DNA from: Croceivirga sp009797885
GTDB lineage: Bacteria > Bacteroidota > Bacteroidia > Flavobacteriales > Flavobacteriaceae
Assembly: GCA_045866215.1 (NCBI GenBank)
Contig: AP035880.1
Coordinates: 3,906,001 to 3,970,000, forward strand
Direction: 5' to 3'
DNA: 64,000 bases
Numbering within the stretch: the stretch's first letter is position 1; every line of letters starts with the position of its first letter. Below are positions 45,702 through 54,766 of this stretch, one piece after another. The translations under genes were made by a program, and so were the position numbers. The notes beneath the pieces were generated by a model. The model was not told the origin of the DNA, did no database searches, and was given only the letters and a program-made list of their open reading frames with translations.

Positions 45702-48533
45702 TTACGAGGTTTTTAGGCGCTTAAAATACCGGTATAAGAAAATGCCAACAACCAGAGATGATCCCATGGCCAAAGCAATCAAGGACCAAGGAAAGCGCGT
45801 GGCTGGTCCAACCTTGCCCACCAGGACAAAATTGGCCCAATAATAAGGATGCCGTTGGCTGGGTGTTACTTCTTTTAGGTAGTTCAGCTTGGCCTTCCGG
45901 AGTGCCAAATCAAAAGGAACACCCTGTTTCACATATGTTAAAAAAGAGTGGGTAATGCCCAGGGAACTGGACTCACTTGCATTCCAGAGACTGGAAAGCA
46001 CATTCTGGGAGCCTGCCAGCAAAAAAGCTTTACTCATGCCCTGTACGCCCTCTCCATTGTAAATCTTGCCATTCGCTGAATGACAGGCACTCAAGAGCAC
46101 CAAATTCGCCCCTAAGCGGTTTTTATAGAGATCGGGTGGGGATAGTAGAAATTCCTTCTTTGTATCATCAAAGATGATGCAAGATCGGCTGGGGTCATCG
46201 GTATCGACCAGACCATGTAGCGACAAGTGCAGAATTCGTGCATTATTGGCATTGTTGTAAAAATTCTCCAGGGACGCGCGATCATCGAGAAATGTTCTGC
46301 CGCCAAAGATTTCGGAAGCCTGTTCGACCTCTTTTTTGGAAAGTGAAAGTGGCGACAGGGCTTCCTCACCAAAGAAACGCTTTCTGAACCTTAGTTTTGT
46401 GCTGAGCGAATTACTATATGAAGCGGCAAAGCCCATATAGTCCTCTGGAGGAATTTCCCCATTATCACCTTTTCGTCCAAGAAGTTGCGTGGCATAGGCA
46501 TATGTGAACGCATAGTCCTCGATAAGATGGCCCCCACCGTTGTACAATGCCTCAAAAGATAGGGTATGCAACGAACCATCGGGAATAATGCACAGACGCT
46601 CCACATTTGTTAGCCGTGACAGTCCTTTTTCCATCAATTGCTCAAAAATGAACTGGGAATCCGTCTGTGAAAAGGGTATTTCAGGATTGCCGCATTGTTC
46701 GGTGAACCGTTCTATGCATTTTCGGAGCTTTGGGGTAAACGGCACTGTTGTACTGAAAAATTGGGTGGAGGAAATCCAAAAAACATAAATGGATTCCTGG
46801 GACTCAAAAAACTCCAGTACGGCCAAATCCCCCGGAAGCTTTTCCTGTATGGCCTGGATGGAGGGAACTTTCAAAAACCGGTACCGTTCCCTATAATATT
46901 CAGGTTCCCTTTCTTCCAATCGTATCAAAAAGGCATCCAGGGCATTTTGGGCCTGTAAAAATGACTGCAACAAGGAATCCCTGTTGTCATCGGATGCCTC
47001 AAAAAGAAGGGATTGTCTCTCGTTCATTCTTTCACGAAGCCTACTTTCCTCTTCAAGAATGGTCTTTGAGGCCGTGGTATGCAAGCCGTTGATGCGATTG
47101 AGTTCCTGTTGTAAGGTCAAGGCCTTGGTCTTGGCCGAGAATTGATGGGCCTGCTCCAAATAATAGGTGTCCCCTGTTAGATCGTATAGCCGCAATGCAT
47201 CTTGTATGGCCTTGCCATAATATTGGAACCGAACATCCAGAAATTCAAGTTTCGATTGCTCAAATTGAAGTGAGAGCAATCCTTTTTTGATTACCGAATC
47301 AATTTTATGCTGTACGTCCAAGGAATATTGGAGCCACTCCAAATCTCCTGTGTTCTTATACTTTTGTTCGAAAATACGGGTCTTTAGTTCCATTAGGCGA
47401 ATCAAGGTGTTCTGGTTCTTGATTTCTATGTTGCTTACGGTAGGGACCGTTCTTTGATCAAGCTTTGTATTCGGCGCCACCATACGAAAACCCTTTGCCA
47501 ACTGTTCGTTTGCCCTGTAGAACGCTCCTTGCTTTAGATATAGCTCAGCAAAATTTTCATAAGTAAGGGCCATCATTTCCAATCCGCTACCTTTTTGATA
47601 AAACTGTTTCCGTATATATAGGACTTCATGCATTACATCCTCGGCTTGCTTGAATTCCTTTTTTTCCATATGTAAAAAGGCCAGTACTTCAAGACCAATG
47701 GCATAATATTGTGGACTGTCCTGCCGGTCGATAAGGCTCAATGCCCTTTTGGCCAGGGTTTCGGCACGGTCATACTTCTTTTGTTCGAAAGCGATGGTGG
47801 CTGCATTTAGATATACAGGAACCATATCTTGAGAAGGTACTAAATCAGGATTGGCCCTGGCCAGTTTTAGGGCCCTATCAACATAGTTCGAGGCCTCATC
47901 ATAATCCTTAAAATCCATATGTAAGGTCACAGCACTGTTCAATGCCTCAAACTGTTCCAACACTGCGTTTTCTTTTTCAAAAAGATTGATGGCATTGGAA
48001 AAATAGAGCTGGGCCCTGAACAAATCATCCAATGATTCGTAAAACAGCCCTATACCATGATATTTTAAGGCTAATTGGTATGGTGGGTACTCTTTGGCAT
48101 TTTCAAAAATGTTTAACGCTTCATCAAGGTAGCCCTTGGCTTTTTCGGTATTCCCCAGATATTGGTGGCAAATGCCCAAATTATAGATGATGTTGGCCTT
48201 TTCACTGCGGGGTACTTTCGAGCAGTTTTCCCACAGGGGAAGTACCTTGCCGCCAAAATAATCAATGGCCTCGGCCTCCCGGTAGGCCAAATAATAGGAA
48301 AGCCCTATTTTATGGTAAATCCGGCCTTTATCGTAACAATCCAATCTCTGGAATACATCGGCTCTCTCAAGTTGATCGATCAACCTAAAATTGGCCTCGT
48401 AGTCTTCTGTTTCAATATTGGAATTGATTTGACTGTAGGTCTTGTCAAAATATTCATTACCGAAAACAAAATGGTTTAGGAAGCAACATAAAATAAAAAG
48501 CCATATGCCTTGTAGCTTGATCAATGCGGGCAA
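45702..48533 (-). CDS. Exported TPR-CHAT caspase-like protease with C-terminal membrane anchor
   Basis: This 943-residue protein has an N-terminal signal peptide (about residues 1-25) and about ten TPR-like helical repeats to residue 400. A coiled region lies at about 470-560. The CHAT domain is at about 600-900, with catalytic His near 773 (HLSLHG) and Cys near 817 (LLSACHS). A TM helix ends the protein (about 915-935), followed by a short basic tail. The protease should face the periplasm. CHAT enzymes cleave specific proteins, and TPR-CHAT is the protease arm of Craspase. It stands downstream of the subtilase and sigma-factor genes on the same strand. Confidence 0.92.
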   Translation of the reverse strand: MPALIKLQGIWLFILCCFLNHFVFGNEYFDKTYSQINSNIETEDYEANFRLIDQLERADVFQRLDCYDKGRIYHKIGLSYYLAYREAEAIDYFGGKVLPLWENCSKVPRSEKANIIYNLGICHQYLGNTEKAKGYLDEALNIFENAKEYPPYQLALKYHGIGLFYESLDDLFRAQLYFSNAINLFEKENAVLEQFEALNSAVTLHMDFKDYDEASNYVDRALKLARANPDLVPSQDMVPVYLNAATIAFEQKKYDRAETLAKRALSLIDRQDSPQYYAIGLEVLAFLHMEKKEFKQAEDVMHEVLYIRKQFYQKGSGLEMMALTYENFAELYLKQGAFYRANEQLAKGFRMVAPNTKLDQRTVPTVSNIEIKNQNTLIRLMELKTRIFEQKYKNTGDLEWLQYSLDVQHKIDSVIKKGLLSLQFEQSKLEFLDVRFQYYGKAIQDALRLYDLTGDTYYLEQAHQFSAKTKALTLQQELNRINGLHTTASKTILEEESRLRERMNERQSLLFEASDDNRDSLLQSFLQAQNALDAFLIRLEEREPEYYRERYRFLKVPSIQAIQEKLPGDLAVLEFFESQESIYVFWISSTQFFSTTVPFTPKLRKCIERFTEQCGNPEIPFSQTDSQFIFEQLMEKGLSRLTNVERLCIIPDGSLHTLSFEALYNGGGHLIEDYAFTYAYATQLLGRKGDNGEIPPEDYMGFAASYSNSLSTKLRFRKRFFGEEALSPLSLSKKEVEQASEIFGGRTFLDDRASLENFYNNANNARILHLSLHGLVDTDDPSRSCIIFDDTKKEFLLSPPDLYKNRLGANLVLLSACHSANGKIYNGEGVQGMSKAFLLAGSQNVLSSLWNASESSSLGITHSFLTYVKQGVPFDLALRKAKLNYLKEVTPSQRHPYYWANFVLVGKVGPATRFPWSLIALAMGSSLVVGIFLYRYFKRLKTS

Positions 48534-48688
48534 ACATTAGACGGGGCGTATCCCAATTCGAAACCAGTACCAAAGTAACGAATTTAAACACGACCCGTTC
48601 AATCTTTTTGCACAATACCCTTATAAGCAATCACAAAATAGTCTTTAGTTTACATTTGCAGCCATGCTTTCCTACACCATGACCATGG

Positions 48689-50050
48689 TTAGTTGCAGGA
48701 ACCCATATTTGAAAGTGCCGAAGTAAAATCAATAATACCTTGTGAAACTACCCGATCTCTCAGGTCATCCGAAAAGATGGATGTCTCTATAAGGGAACAT
48801 TTTATGGCATTGGCATTACCGCTATGCGAGACCATAATTGTGGCCATTGCGGTCGCAATTGCAGTGGTATATGAGGTACCCGATTTGTCCGTTTCATTGC
48901 CATTTAGTCCCACCGTTGGGATGTTTTCCCCCAAAAAGGCAAGATCCACCGAATTTGGACCAAAGCTGCTAAAGCCGCTCAATCTGTCCTGGCAACTTGT
49001 TGAGGCGACCGAGATAATGCCTTCATTGGGATAGGAGGCCGGGAAGGAAATAATATCATCCGTATCATTGTCATTATTGGTATTTCCGGCCGAGGCAATC
49101 ATTAAGGCCCCTTTTTCCTCTGCGTAGTCAATGGCCAGCCGCAATGGTCTGTCCTGGGTATCCCCATTGACATCCTGATAGCTAAAGCTAAAGTTCAGGA
49201 TTTGGGCACCCTCGTTAACAGCATCCAAAATGGCTGGAATCAGGTTGGAAACAAAACCAATACCCTGACCATCATGGGTTTTCCGGATATCAAAAGCAAT
49301 GGAGGGGACCTGCTGACCTTGTCCTATCAAACCATAAATCAGCCCGGCAATCTGCGTACCATGCCCGTTTTCGTCATTGGGTTCATTATCATCATCAATA
49401 TAATCGTAGCCCGTAAAATTATCAAGCGAAAATCCAGCGGTCTGCAGTACATTTTCATCAATACCCGAATCAAAAATGGCAATTTTGACGGCATTGTTCC
49501 CTATCGCGGCCAGGCTGCCCACATCGTCAAAACAAAACAGGTCCTGGGAGGCCAGGGGCGATCGTATGGAAGAACCAAGATTAAAAGCGACATCATTCAA
49601 TCTGGCCCGGGTACGTGCACGTGCAATCTGCCCATCGATATTGGTCACTTGCTGGCCCTGTGCATCGGTATAGGGAAATGCCGTGGTGTTCCACAACCGT
49701 AGGTTAATTTCCTCTCTAGACCATACTTCTTCAGAGTTCAAGTCATCCAGCAAATCTTCGACCTCGTCTTCCGAAATATTGGCATCCAACCGCACAAAAT
49801 ACAATGATGGATGTTTTGTAATCTCGACGTCTTCATCTTCATCGTCATCGTCATCATCGTCATCGTCGCCGCCGTCATTGGAGCCGTCATTGTTTTTATC
49901 GTCGTCATCGCCATCATCGTCATCATTGTCATCTCCTTGGGCCAATTCCTGTTCCATGAGGTCTTCTTCCAAATCATCGCTACAGGAGAGTGTGATGCCA
50001 AATACAAACCCGATCAGCAGTACTAAAAACAAATTTTTTCTGATTTTCAT
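48689..50050 (-). CDS. Subtilisin-like (S8) serine protease lipoprotein
   Basis: This 453-residue protein has a lipobox with Cys at 23 (ITLSC). A strongly acidic Asp-rich spacer (about residues 40-76) follows, then an inhibitor-like pro-domain (about 80-165). The S8 catalytic domain has D194 (IFDSGID), H230 (NGHGTQIAG), the oxyanion Asn in SAGNTNN, and S393 (SGTSYTTA). All triad residues are present, so it should be an active, lipid-anchored extracytoplasmic protease. It lies between the anti-sigma-like gene and the TPR-CHAT gene. Confidence 0.93.
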   Translation of the reverse strand: MKIRKNLFLVLLIGFVFGITLSCSDDLEEDLMEQELAQGDDNDDDDGDDDDKNNDGSNDGGDDDDDDDDDEDEDVEITKHPSLYFVRLDANISEDEVEDLLDDLNSEEVWSREEINLRLWNTTAFPYTDAQGQQVTNIDGQIARARTRARLNDVAFNLGSSIRSPLASQDLFCFDDVGSLAAIGNNAVKIAIFDSGIDENVLQTAGFSLDNFTGYDYIDDDNEPNDENGHGTQIAGLIYGLIGQGQQVPSIAFDIRKTHDGQGIGFVSNLIPAILDAVNEGAQILNFSFSYQDVNGDTQDRPLRLAIDYAEEKGALMIASAGNTNNDNDTDDIISFPASYPNEGIISVASTSCQDRLSGFSSFGPNSVDLAFLGENIPTVGLNGNETDKSGTSYTTAIATAMATIMVSHSGNANAIKCSLIETSIFSDDLRDRVVSQGIIDFTSALSNMGSCN

Positions 50051-50254
50051 AGCAGTAGTTTTAATGTTAAAATAGGTGTTGTTTTTTTAAGTCCATGTGA
50101 TTGTGCCGGTAATTGATTTTCCTGTCACATCGAGCGCCCGCCTGAATGACATGGTCGGACAGGTAATCGAAATGTTTTTTCGACTGCGCTCAAGGAGACA
50201 AAAATGTGAATTTTGATGACAAAATTTAAATACTGGCATAATTACGGACATACA

Positions 50255-50932
50255 TTATTTTTTTAATTTTTCCATAAGTTCCTGGGCCTCATCAAATTGC
50301 CATTCCCCCTTTTCAATCTGCCCAAGCCTATATCTGGCAGCTTTATCCTCGCCATCCAATACGTAGGCCAGGGACAGGAACCAATTGGCCTCCTCTTGAA
50401 AACGGGAAGTTTCCGATGTACCATTTTTTAACTGTTCAATCGCCTTTTGGTACTGCCCATTTTTGAGATAGGCAAGCCCTAAATAATGGATGTCCTCTTC
50501 ATTGGGTGAAGCAATCCTTTCGAATTGTAGGATGGCCTTTTCAAAATCCCCATTGTTAAAGGCCCGTATGCCCAGTGTTTTATTTAAATCGGATTTGGCA
50601 ATTCCTTTGAATCCCCCGGGGTGTTGCAGGATTTGGGAGTCAAGATATTGGGTCGCCAGAGCATGGGGCGATACATCATTTTGATTGACCATGTACAGGG
50701 TCACTAAGAGTGCCAGGCTGGCTGCAGTTGCCAAGATCGGGCGGATGTATCGCAGCACAAAACCTTTTTCAGGGGTCTTTTTGACACCATATCGTTCATC
50801 CAAGGTCTGGGACAGTTCATCCCGAAGCTCTTCATCCTTGATTTGGGTGACCCAGATTTTCAAGGTATCATCCAATTTGGCCATATCGGTTCCTTTGGCC
50901 AAGAATTCTTTTATTCGCTCGTTTTGTTGCAT
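50255..50932 (-). CDS. Membrane-spanning TPR protein, likely anti-sigma factor
   Basis: In this 225-residue protein the first 60 residues are cytoplasmic, with helices resembling an anti-sigma N-terminal domain (DTLKIWVTQIKDEELRDELS). One TM helix lies at about residues 62-82. About 140 periplasmic residues with two to three TPR units follow (NGDFEKAILQFERIA, NGQYQKAIEQLKNG). The gene begins one base after the stop of the sigma-factor gene. That spacing and topology are the usual arrangement for a membrane anti-sigma factor. The role is inferred from layout, not from a conserved zinc motif, which is absent. Confidence 0.75.
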   Translation of the reverse strand: MQQNERIKEFLAKGTDMAKLDDTLKIWVTQIKDEELRDELSQTLDERYGVKKTPEKGFVLRYIRPILATAASLALLVTLYMVNQNDVSPHALATQYLDSQILQHPGGFKGIAKSDLNKTLGIRAFNNGDFEKAILQFERIASPNEEDIHYLGLAYLKNGQYQKAIEQLKNGTSETSRFQEEANWFLSLAYVLDGEDKAARYRLGQIEKGEWQFDEAQELMEKLKK

Positions 50933-50933
50933 T

Positions 50934-51482
50934 TTAGGAGGTTTCTAACATTAAATCCTTTATTTTTTTGATGCATCGTTCTTTTTGTTTTCTGACCGTT
51001 GCCGGGGATTTTGACAATTCCCTGGCAATTTCCGTCAGTTGCATGGCCCCATAGTAGTGCTGGGTCAGCAACTGCTTGCAATTGGCCCCCAATGACCGCC
51101 ATGCCATTCTAAAACTTTTCGGCACCTGTGCTTCAACATGGTCGTCCGCAATTTCCCTTAGCGTTTCCAGGTCTTCATGGGTAAGTTGTTGTCTTTTTTT
51201 GTTCCGTAGATACATTTGTGTGCTCATTTTGGTAAACAAAAAACGAAGATTACCGTATTGTAACTTGCCATCCACAAACCGCTTTCGGAACTCCAGAAGG
51301 GCATCCATTGTGGCATCGTAGGCATCTTCATGGTTTGCCCCGTATTCGCGTTTAACATAGTTCAGGGTCTCCTTAAACTGTACCAAAAACACCTGTTGAA
51401 AAAAGCGGGTATCGTTCGCTTTTAAATTGAGGACCATTTGCCCAAAAGATGCTTCGGTCAGGCCAAAGTTCTTACGTTCCAT
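50934..51482 (-). CDS. ECF-like sigma-70 family RNA polymerase sigma factor
   Basis: This 182-residue protein has a region 2-like segment (about residues 20-95: DAYDATMDALLEFRKRF, RFLFTKMSTQMYLRNKKR). Region 4 (about 120-175) carries an HTH with MQLTEIARELSKSPATVRKQKERC. Its length and domain order fit extracytoplasmic-function sigma factors of Bacteroidota. It heads the leftward block of protease genes. A large inverted repeat lies 40 bp upstream of its start. Confidence 0.88.
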   Translation of the reverse strand: MERKNFGLTEASFGQMVLNLKANDTRFFQQVFLVQFKETLNYVKREYGANHEDAYDATMDALLEFRKRFVDGKLQYGNLRFLFTKMSTQMYLRNKKRQQLTHEDLETLREIADDHVEAQVPKSFRMAWRSLGANCKQLLTQHYYGAMQLTEIARELSKSPATVRKQKERCIKKIKDLMLETS

Positions 51483-51521
51483 ACATGGCTGTTTTCCTTA
51501 TTTCCATTAACGGTTATTCAA

Positions 51522-51565
51522 GGTAAGGACAAGTTTTTATATGCCCATTTTTAATTGTCCTTACC
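51522..51565. promoter_or_regulatory. Inverted repeat upstream of the sigma-factor gene
   Basis: GGTAAGGACAA (51522-51532) and its perfect inverse TTGTCCTTACC (51555-51565) are separated by 22 bp. It lies 40 bp before the sigma-factor start, where an operator or autoregulated promoter would be expected. No protein can be assigned to it. Confidence 0.5.
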
Positions 51566-51687
51566 GTGCTTCTTTATGATAATAAGGGAAAAAAGTATAA
51601 AACGTGACATTTTTATAGGGATTTTTTTGATGTTCCTATAGGTGGGTTTAAAAGGGGACAGATGAAAAATTCGCAATAATTGCAAAT

Positions 51688-52338
51688 TCAAATTTTCTTG
51701 GCAAATGCTTTTTCATCTTTCCTAGAAAAACCGTAGACAAAAAAACCATCTTCATTGATTTCTGATATGGGAATTATCGTTGACCTAAAACCATCTAAAT
51801 AGAAGCAAAGAAAGAGGATGTCTTTAAAAGTTTCCAATCGTAATTCTTTCCCAAGTACAAAATCTTTTTTTAAATATGGAATATCCTTGACATCATATAT
51901 GGAATTAAAATGAAGTAGATTTCTAATTCCATTTAACGTCAATTCATAATCATTGAGTTTAAACTTTTCAATATCGATAGTATTGATTGATACAGTAGGT
52001 CCCAAACGAACATAAAAAAGCTCAACTTCCTGTAAATCGTTATCCTCTCTGTTTTCCACTTTCAGTTTTACAAGAAGATGATTATTTGAATACCATATAA
52101 ACCTAGTATTAAACTCAGTTCCGGAACTCTCAAAAAAATCCTTTGGACTACCCTTAAATTCTTCTTCCAATTCATCAAATTCATAAGAAAGAATTTCATT
52201 TTCCTGAATGATAAGAATATTGGTTTTGGGCAAGACCAATTCATTGAAGTTTGAATTTAACCTTAACCATACACCATTGAAGTTATGGGCATTTATTGAC
52301 AACGTACTTAAAATTATCGTTAAAAAAATCGGCTGCAT
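51688..52338 (-). CDS. Secreted hypothetical protein (paralogue 1)
   Basis: This 216-residue protein has a short signal peptide (about residues 1-17). A lipocalin-like run of strands follows, beginning FNGVWLRLNSNFNE and ending LDGFRSTIIPISEINEDG. It is a distant paralogue of the next gene. The shared pattern is NG-V/L-W near the start, a central acidic segment, and IPI near the end. Function unknown. It is not obviously co-transcribed with the sigma operon, from which it is separated by about 205 bp. Confidence 0.65.
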   Translation of the reverse strand: MQPIFLTIILSTLSINAHNFNGVWLRLNSNFNELVLPKTNILIIQENEILSYEFDELEEEFKGSPKDFFESSGTEFNTRFIWYSNNHLLVKLKVENREDNDLQEVELFYVRLGPTVSINTIDIEKFKLNDYELTLNGIRNLLHFNSIYDVKDIPYLKKDFVLGKELRLETFKDILFLCFYLDGFRSTIIPISEINEDGFFVYGFSRKDEKAFAKKI

Positions 52339-52372
52339 ACAAGGTCACAGGACTTCTTTCTCCTCTATGAAA

Positions 52373-53050
52373 CTAATATTTATGAGTTTGCCTAATCGCT
52401 TTAAATATAATATCCGAAAGGGAAATTCCGTAGAGAACGATAGTCTCGGAATCTATGGATTTTATAGGAATTGCATGGATTCTATCCCTACCGTGTAGGT
52501 AAGAAGTAACAAAATAGTAATCATCAATATTCTCGATTCTCAATTCATCTCCCAGCACATTTCTTTCTCCTAAATGAGGAATTTCGTCTATTTCTAAAGT
52601 CCTTCCAAAAGTCAATATTGTTTTTCCATGAGTGAAGTAAACCTCATAAGAAGAAGAATTAACAATACTTAAAAGTTTTTCTTTATCCTCTTCGAATATC
52701 GTTGGAACCAGTTTTACGTAGACTTTCGGTAAATCAACGATAGTGCCATTTACCTCTGCTTTGTATATGATTTTAAGATGATTGTCATCCAGCAGTTCAT
52801 ATTTTGCCTGCCAGTTCCTGATTATGGTTTGGTTTCTTTCCTCCTTACCATGATGGACAAAATCAAATTCCGAATCAAATCGATATCTAGTAATTTTTGT
52901 ATCTGAGAATTCAATTATCTCATCTCTAAGATTACTGAGAAAATTTTTTTCGTAGTTAATGTGTTTCCATAAACCATTCAGTTCTTGACCCATTGCATTT
53001 GATGAAATTAATATGAGAAGGATAAACCGTATCGAACTGTTCAAAATCAT
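52373..53050 (-). CDS. Secreted hypothetical protein (paralogue 2)
   Basis: This 225-residue protein has a signal peptide (about 1-21, ending in NAMGQ). The mature part starts LNGLWKHINYEKNF and ends LHGRDRIHAIPIKSIDS, which parallels the downstream gene 34 bp away. A lipocalin or fatty-acid-binding-like beta-barrel is a reasonable guess from the strand pattern but is not certain. It is probably co-transcribed with paralogue 1. Confidence 0.65.
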   Translation of the reverse strand: MILNSSIRFILLILISSNAMGQELNGLWKHINYEKNFLSNLRDEIIEFSDTKITRYRFDSEFDFVHHGKEERNQTIIRNWQAKYELLDDNHLKIIYKAEVNGTIVDLPKVYVKLVPTIFEEDKEKLLSIVNSSSYEVYFTHGKTILTFGRTLEIDEIPHLGERNVLGDELRIENIDDYYFVTSYLHGRDRIHAIPIKSIDSETIVLYGISLSDIIFKAIRQTHKY

Positions 53051-53146
53051 TTGCTAGTCAATCAATCCAAAACTAATATAGAAAATAATGTGCCTAAATC
53101 CTTAAGTTCATGTTTGGCATCCTATTTTATTGAAAAAAATTGTTAA

Positions 53147-54757
53147 CTAGAAGCAATATCTTGCTTTTGAAACAGCAACACCACTTCTACAGGGACCAAC
53201 CGTAAATGTTGCCATAGAACCTCCCCAGCTTTTGATAGTACTTTGAAGGTTTTTACGCATAATTCTCTTGAGATCTATAATGTTTTTGGAATTTCCCTCC
53301 AGTTCTGATTCTGTGATTATGATTGCGGACTTCCAAGCAAGATTAAATAATGTATTGGCCCGAGTTTTGGTAACAGACTCTAGGTTTCCTATTACATTTC
53401 TTATTTTCTTAGGAATTGTAACACAGCTTCTTCCAAATTCTGCATTTTCAATTACTAATTTACCCCGATATGGTACATAAAACCCATAACTCAACCCCAA
53501 GTCATCAATATTTACTGTCCAAGAGTTACCGACCGTTGTCCAGTTATAAGTTCCACATAACAAGTTTCTATCAAACAATTCACCTTCTAAATATGCTAAG
53601 TCCAAAATTTGCTGCCTAATAGCTTTCTGTGATGAAGAAAGAGCATCGCAAACCGTTCTGATGTTTACTCCACGAGGACCTGAAACAACAGTTCTGGATT
53701 TACAAACGGACGTTTCGCTTTTTTGAACTATTCCAGGACCAAAAAGCTGTGAATAAACAGTCAAAGAGGGTTTATTGGCCCTGCCTCTACGAATTAACTC
53801 TGATTTTGAAAAGTGGGTGGGCAGATTTAGATTCGAAAATACACGATGGCCTTGCGCGTATATCCCATTGTTCCTGGCAACAAGATAAGATGCCATATAT
53901 AGGACCCTATCAATAGGGCCTTTTCTATTAACAAAATCAATATGTGTTTGAATTAATTTGTTTAAGTCCAAATATTTTCCTGGGCCCAACTGAGTTGACA
54001 AACCTTTTAGTTCTGCCTTGGCATCATCAATCTTATATTTTGTTCCTCCAAAATCATTTACAGCTTCAGAATAGTAATAATCATATTGATGTTGGCGAAC
54101 GATATTCTTCAAAGACCATCCATTAACTTTCCGATTTTTGAATCTATTGCATGCTTCACTTTCTATTATTCCGCAACTATTCATTAAACCTCCTTCTTTC
54201 CAAGTTCTCAGATTATAAAGATCTGTTTTGTTGGAGGTTTGTTCTTCTTTCAGCTTATCCACTGTTGTTCGGTAAGGAGCGGTCGCAGAGTTATAGGTAT
54301 TGAACATCGATGTTCTTGTCCAGTCCTCAAAAAAAGCTCTCTGGGCTGCTTCATAGTTTGTGAAATTTCTATGGAGCTGTCTTTCGATTTCTCTTTCAAG
54401 AGTAGCTTCTTGTCTAAGGGCCCATCTCTCGACTGCTGCACGTTGAGCAGCACGATATTCATTATACAATCTGCTAATTATTGAAAATGCAGTGAATTGG
54501 AGTGCAAAATTGAATTCATTGCTCTCGCAACAAATGGGATTCCCATAAATATCCACCAGTTGCATATCTGAGGACGAACTTCCAGAGGAGCGGTATTGCC
54601 CATTTGTTGAGCGATATTGCGTTCCACCCGTGCCTGCGCTGTCTCCATCGTCCTCATCAATTGAGATGGGCTGTACGTAAGGCCGTAGTTGGGCATTAAG
54701 ATTAAAATTGGCACATAGGGCCACTAAGCTTAAGAGAAATAATAGATGTCTTTTCAT
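53147..54757 (-). CDS. Large secreted hypothetical protein
   Basis: This 536-residue protein has a signal peptide (about residues 1-22). An Asp/Gly/Ser-rich linker (about 33-65) follows. A long helical or coiled region (about 85-175) is rich in Arg, Glu and Ala (YRAAQRAAVERWALRQEATL). The large mainly helical remainder includes WKEGGLMNSCGIIESEACN, and the C-terminal part has several Cys. No catalytic motif is recognised. It precedes the SEL1/T9SS gene by 9 bp in reading direction order reversed, so both are probably one transcript. A polymorphic-toxin or adhesin role cannot be supported. Confidence 0.6.
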   Translation of the reverse strand: MKRHLLFLLSLVALCANFNLNAQLRPYVQPISIDEDDGDSAGTGGTQYRSTNGQYRSSGSSSSDMQLVDIYGNPICCESNEFNFALQFTAFSIISRLYNEYRAAQRAAVERWALRQEATLEREIERQLHRNFTNYEAAQRAFFEDWTRTSMFNTYNSATAPYRTTVDKLKEEQTSNKTDLYNLRTWKEGGLMNSCGIIESEACNRFKNRKVNGWSLKNIVRQHQYDYYYSEAVNDFGGTKYKIDDAKAELKGLSTQLGPGKYLDLNKLIQTHIDFVNRKGPIDRVLYMASYLVARNNGIYAQGHRVFSNLNLPTHFSKSELIRRGRANKPSLTVYSQLFGPGIVQKSETSVCKSRTVVSGPRGVNIRTVCDALSSSQKAIRQQILDLAYLEGELFDRNLLCGTYNWTTVGNSWTVNIDDLGLSYGFYVPYRGKLVIENAEFGRSCVTIPKKIRNVIGNLESVTKTRANTLFNLAWKSAIIITESELEGNSKNIIDLKRIMRKNLQSTIKSWGGSMATFTVGPCRSGVAVSKARYCF

Positions 54758-54766
54758 GGCTGTAGG

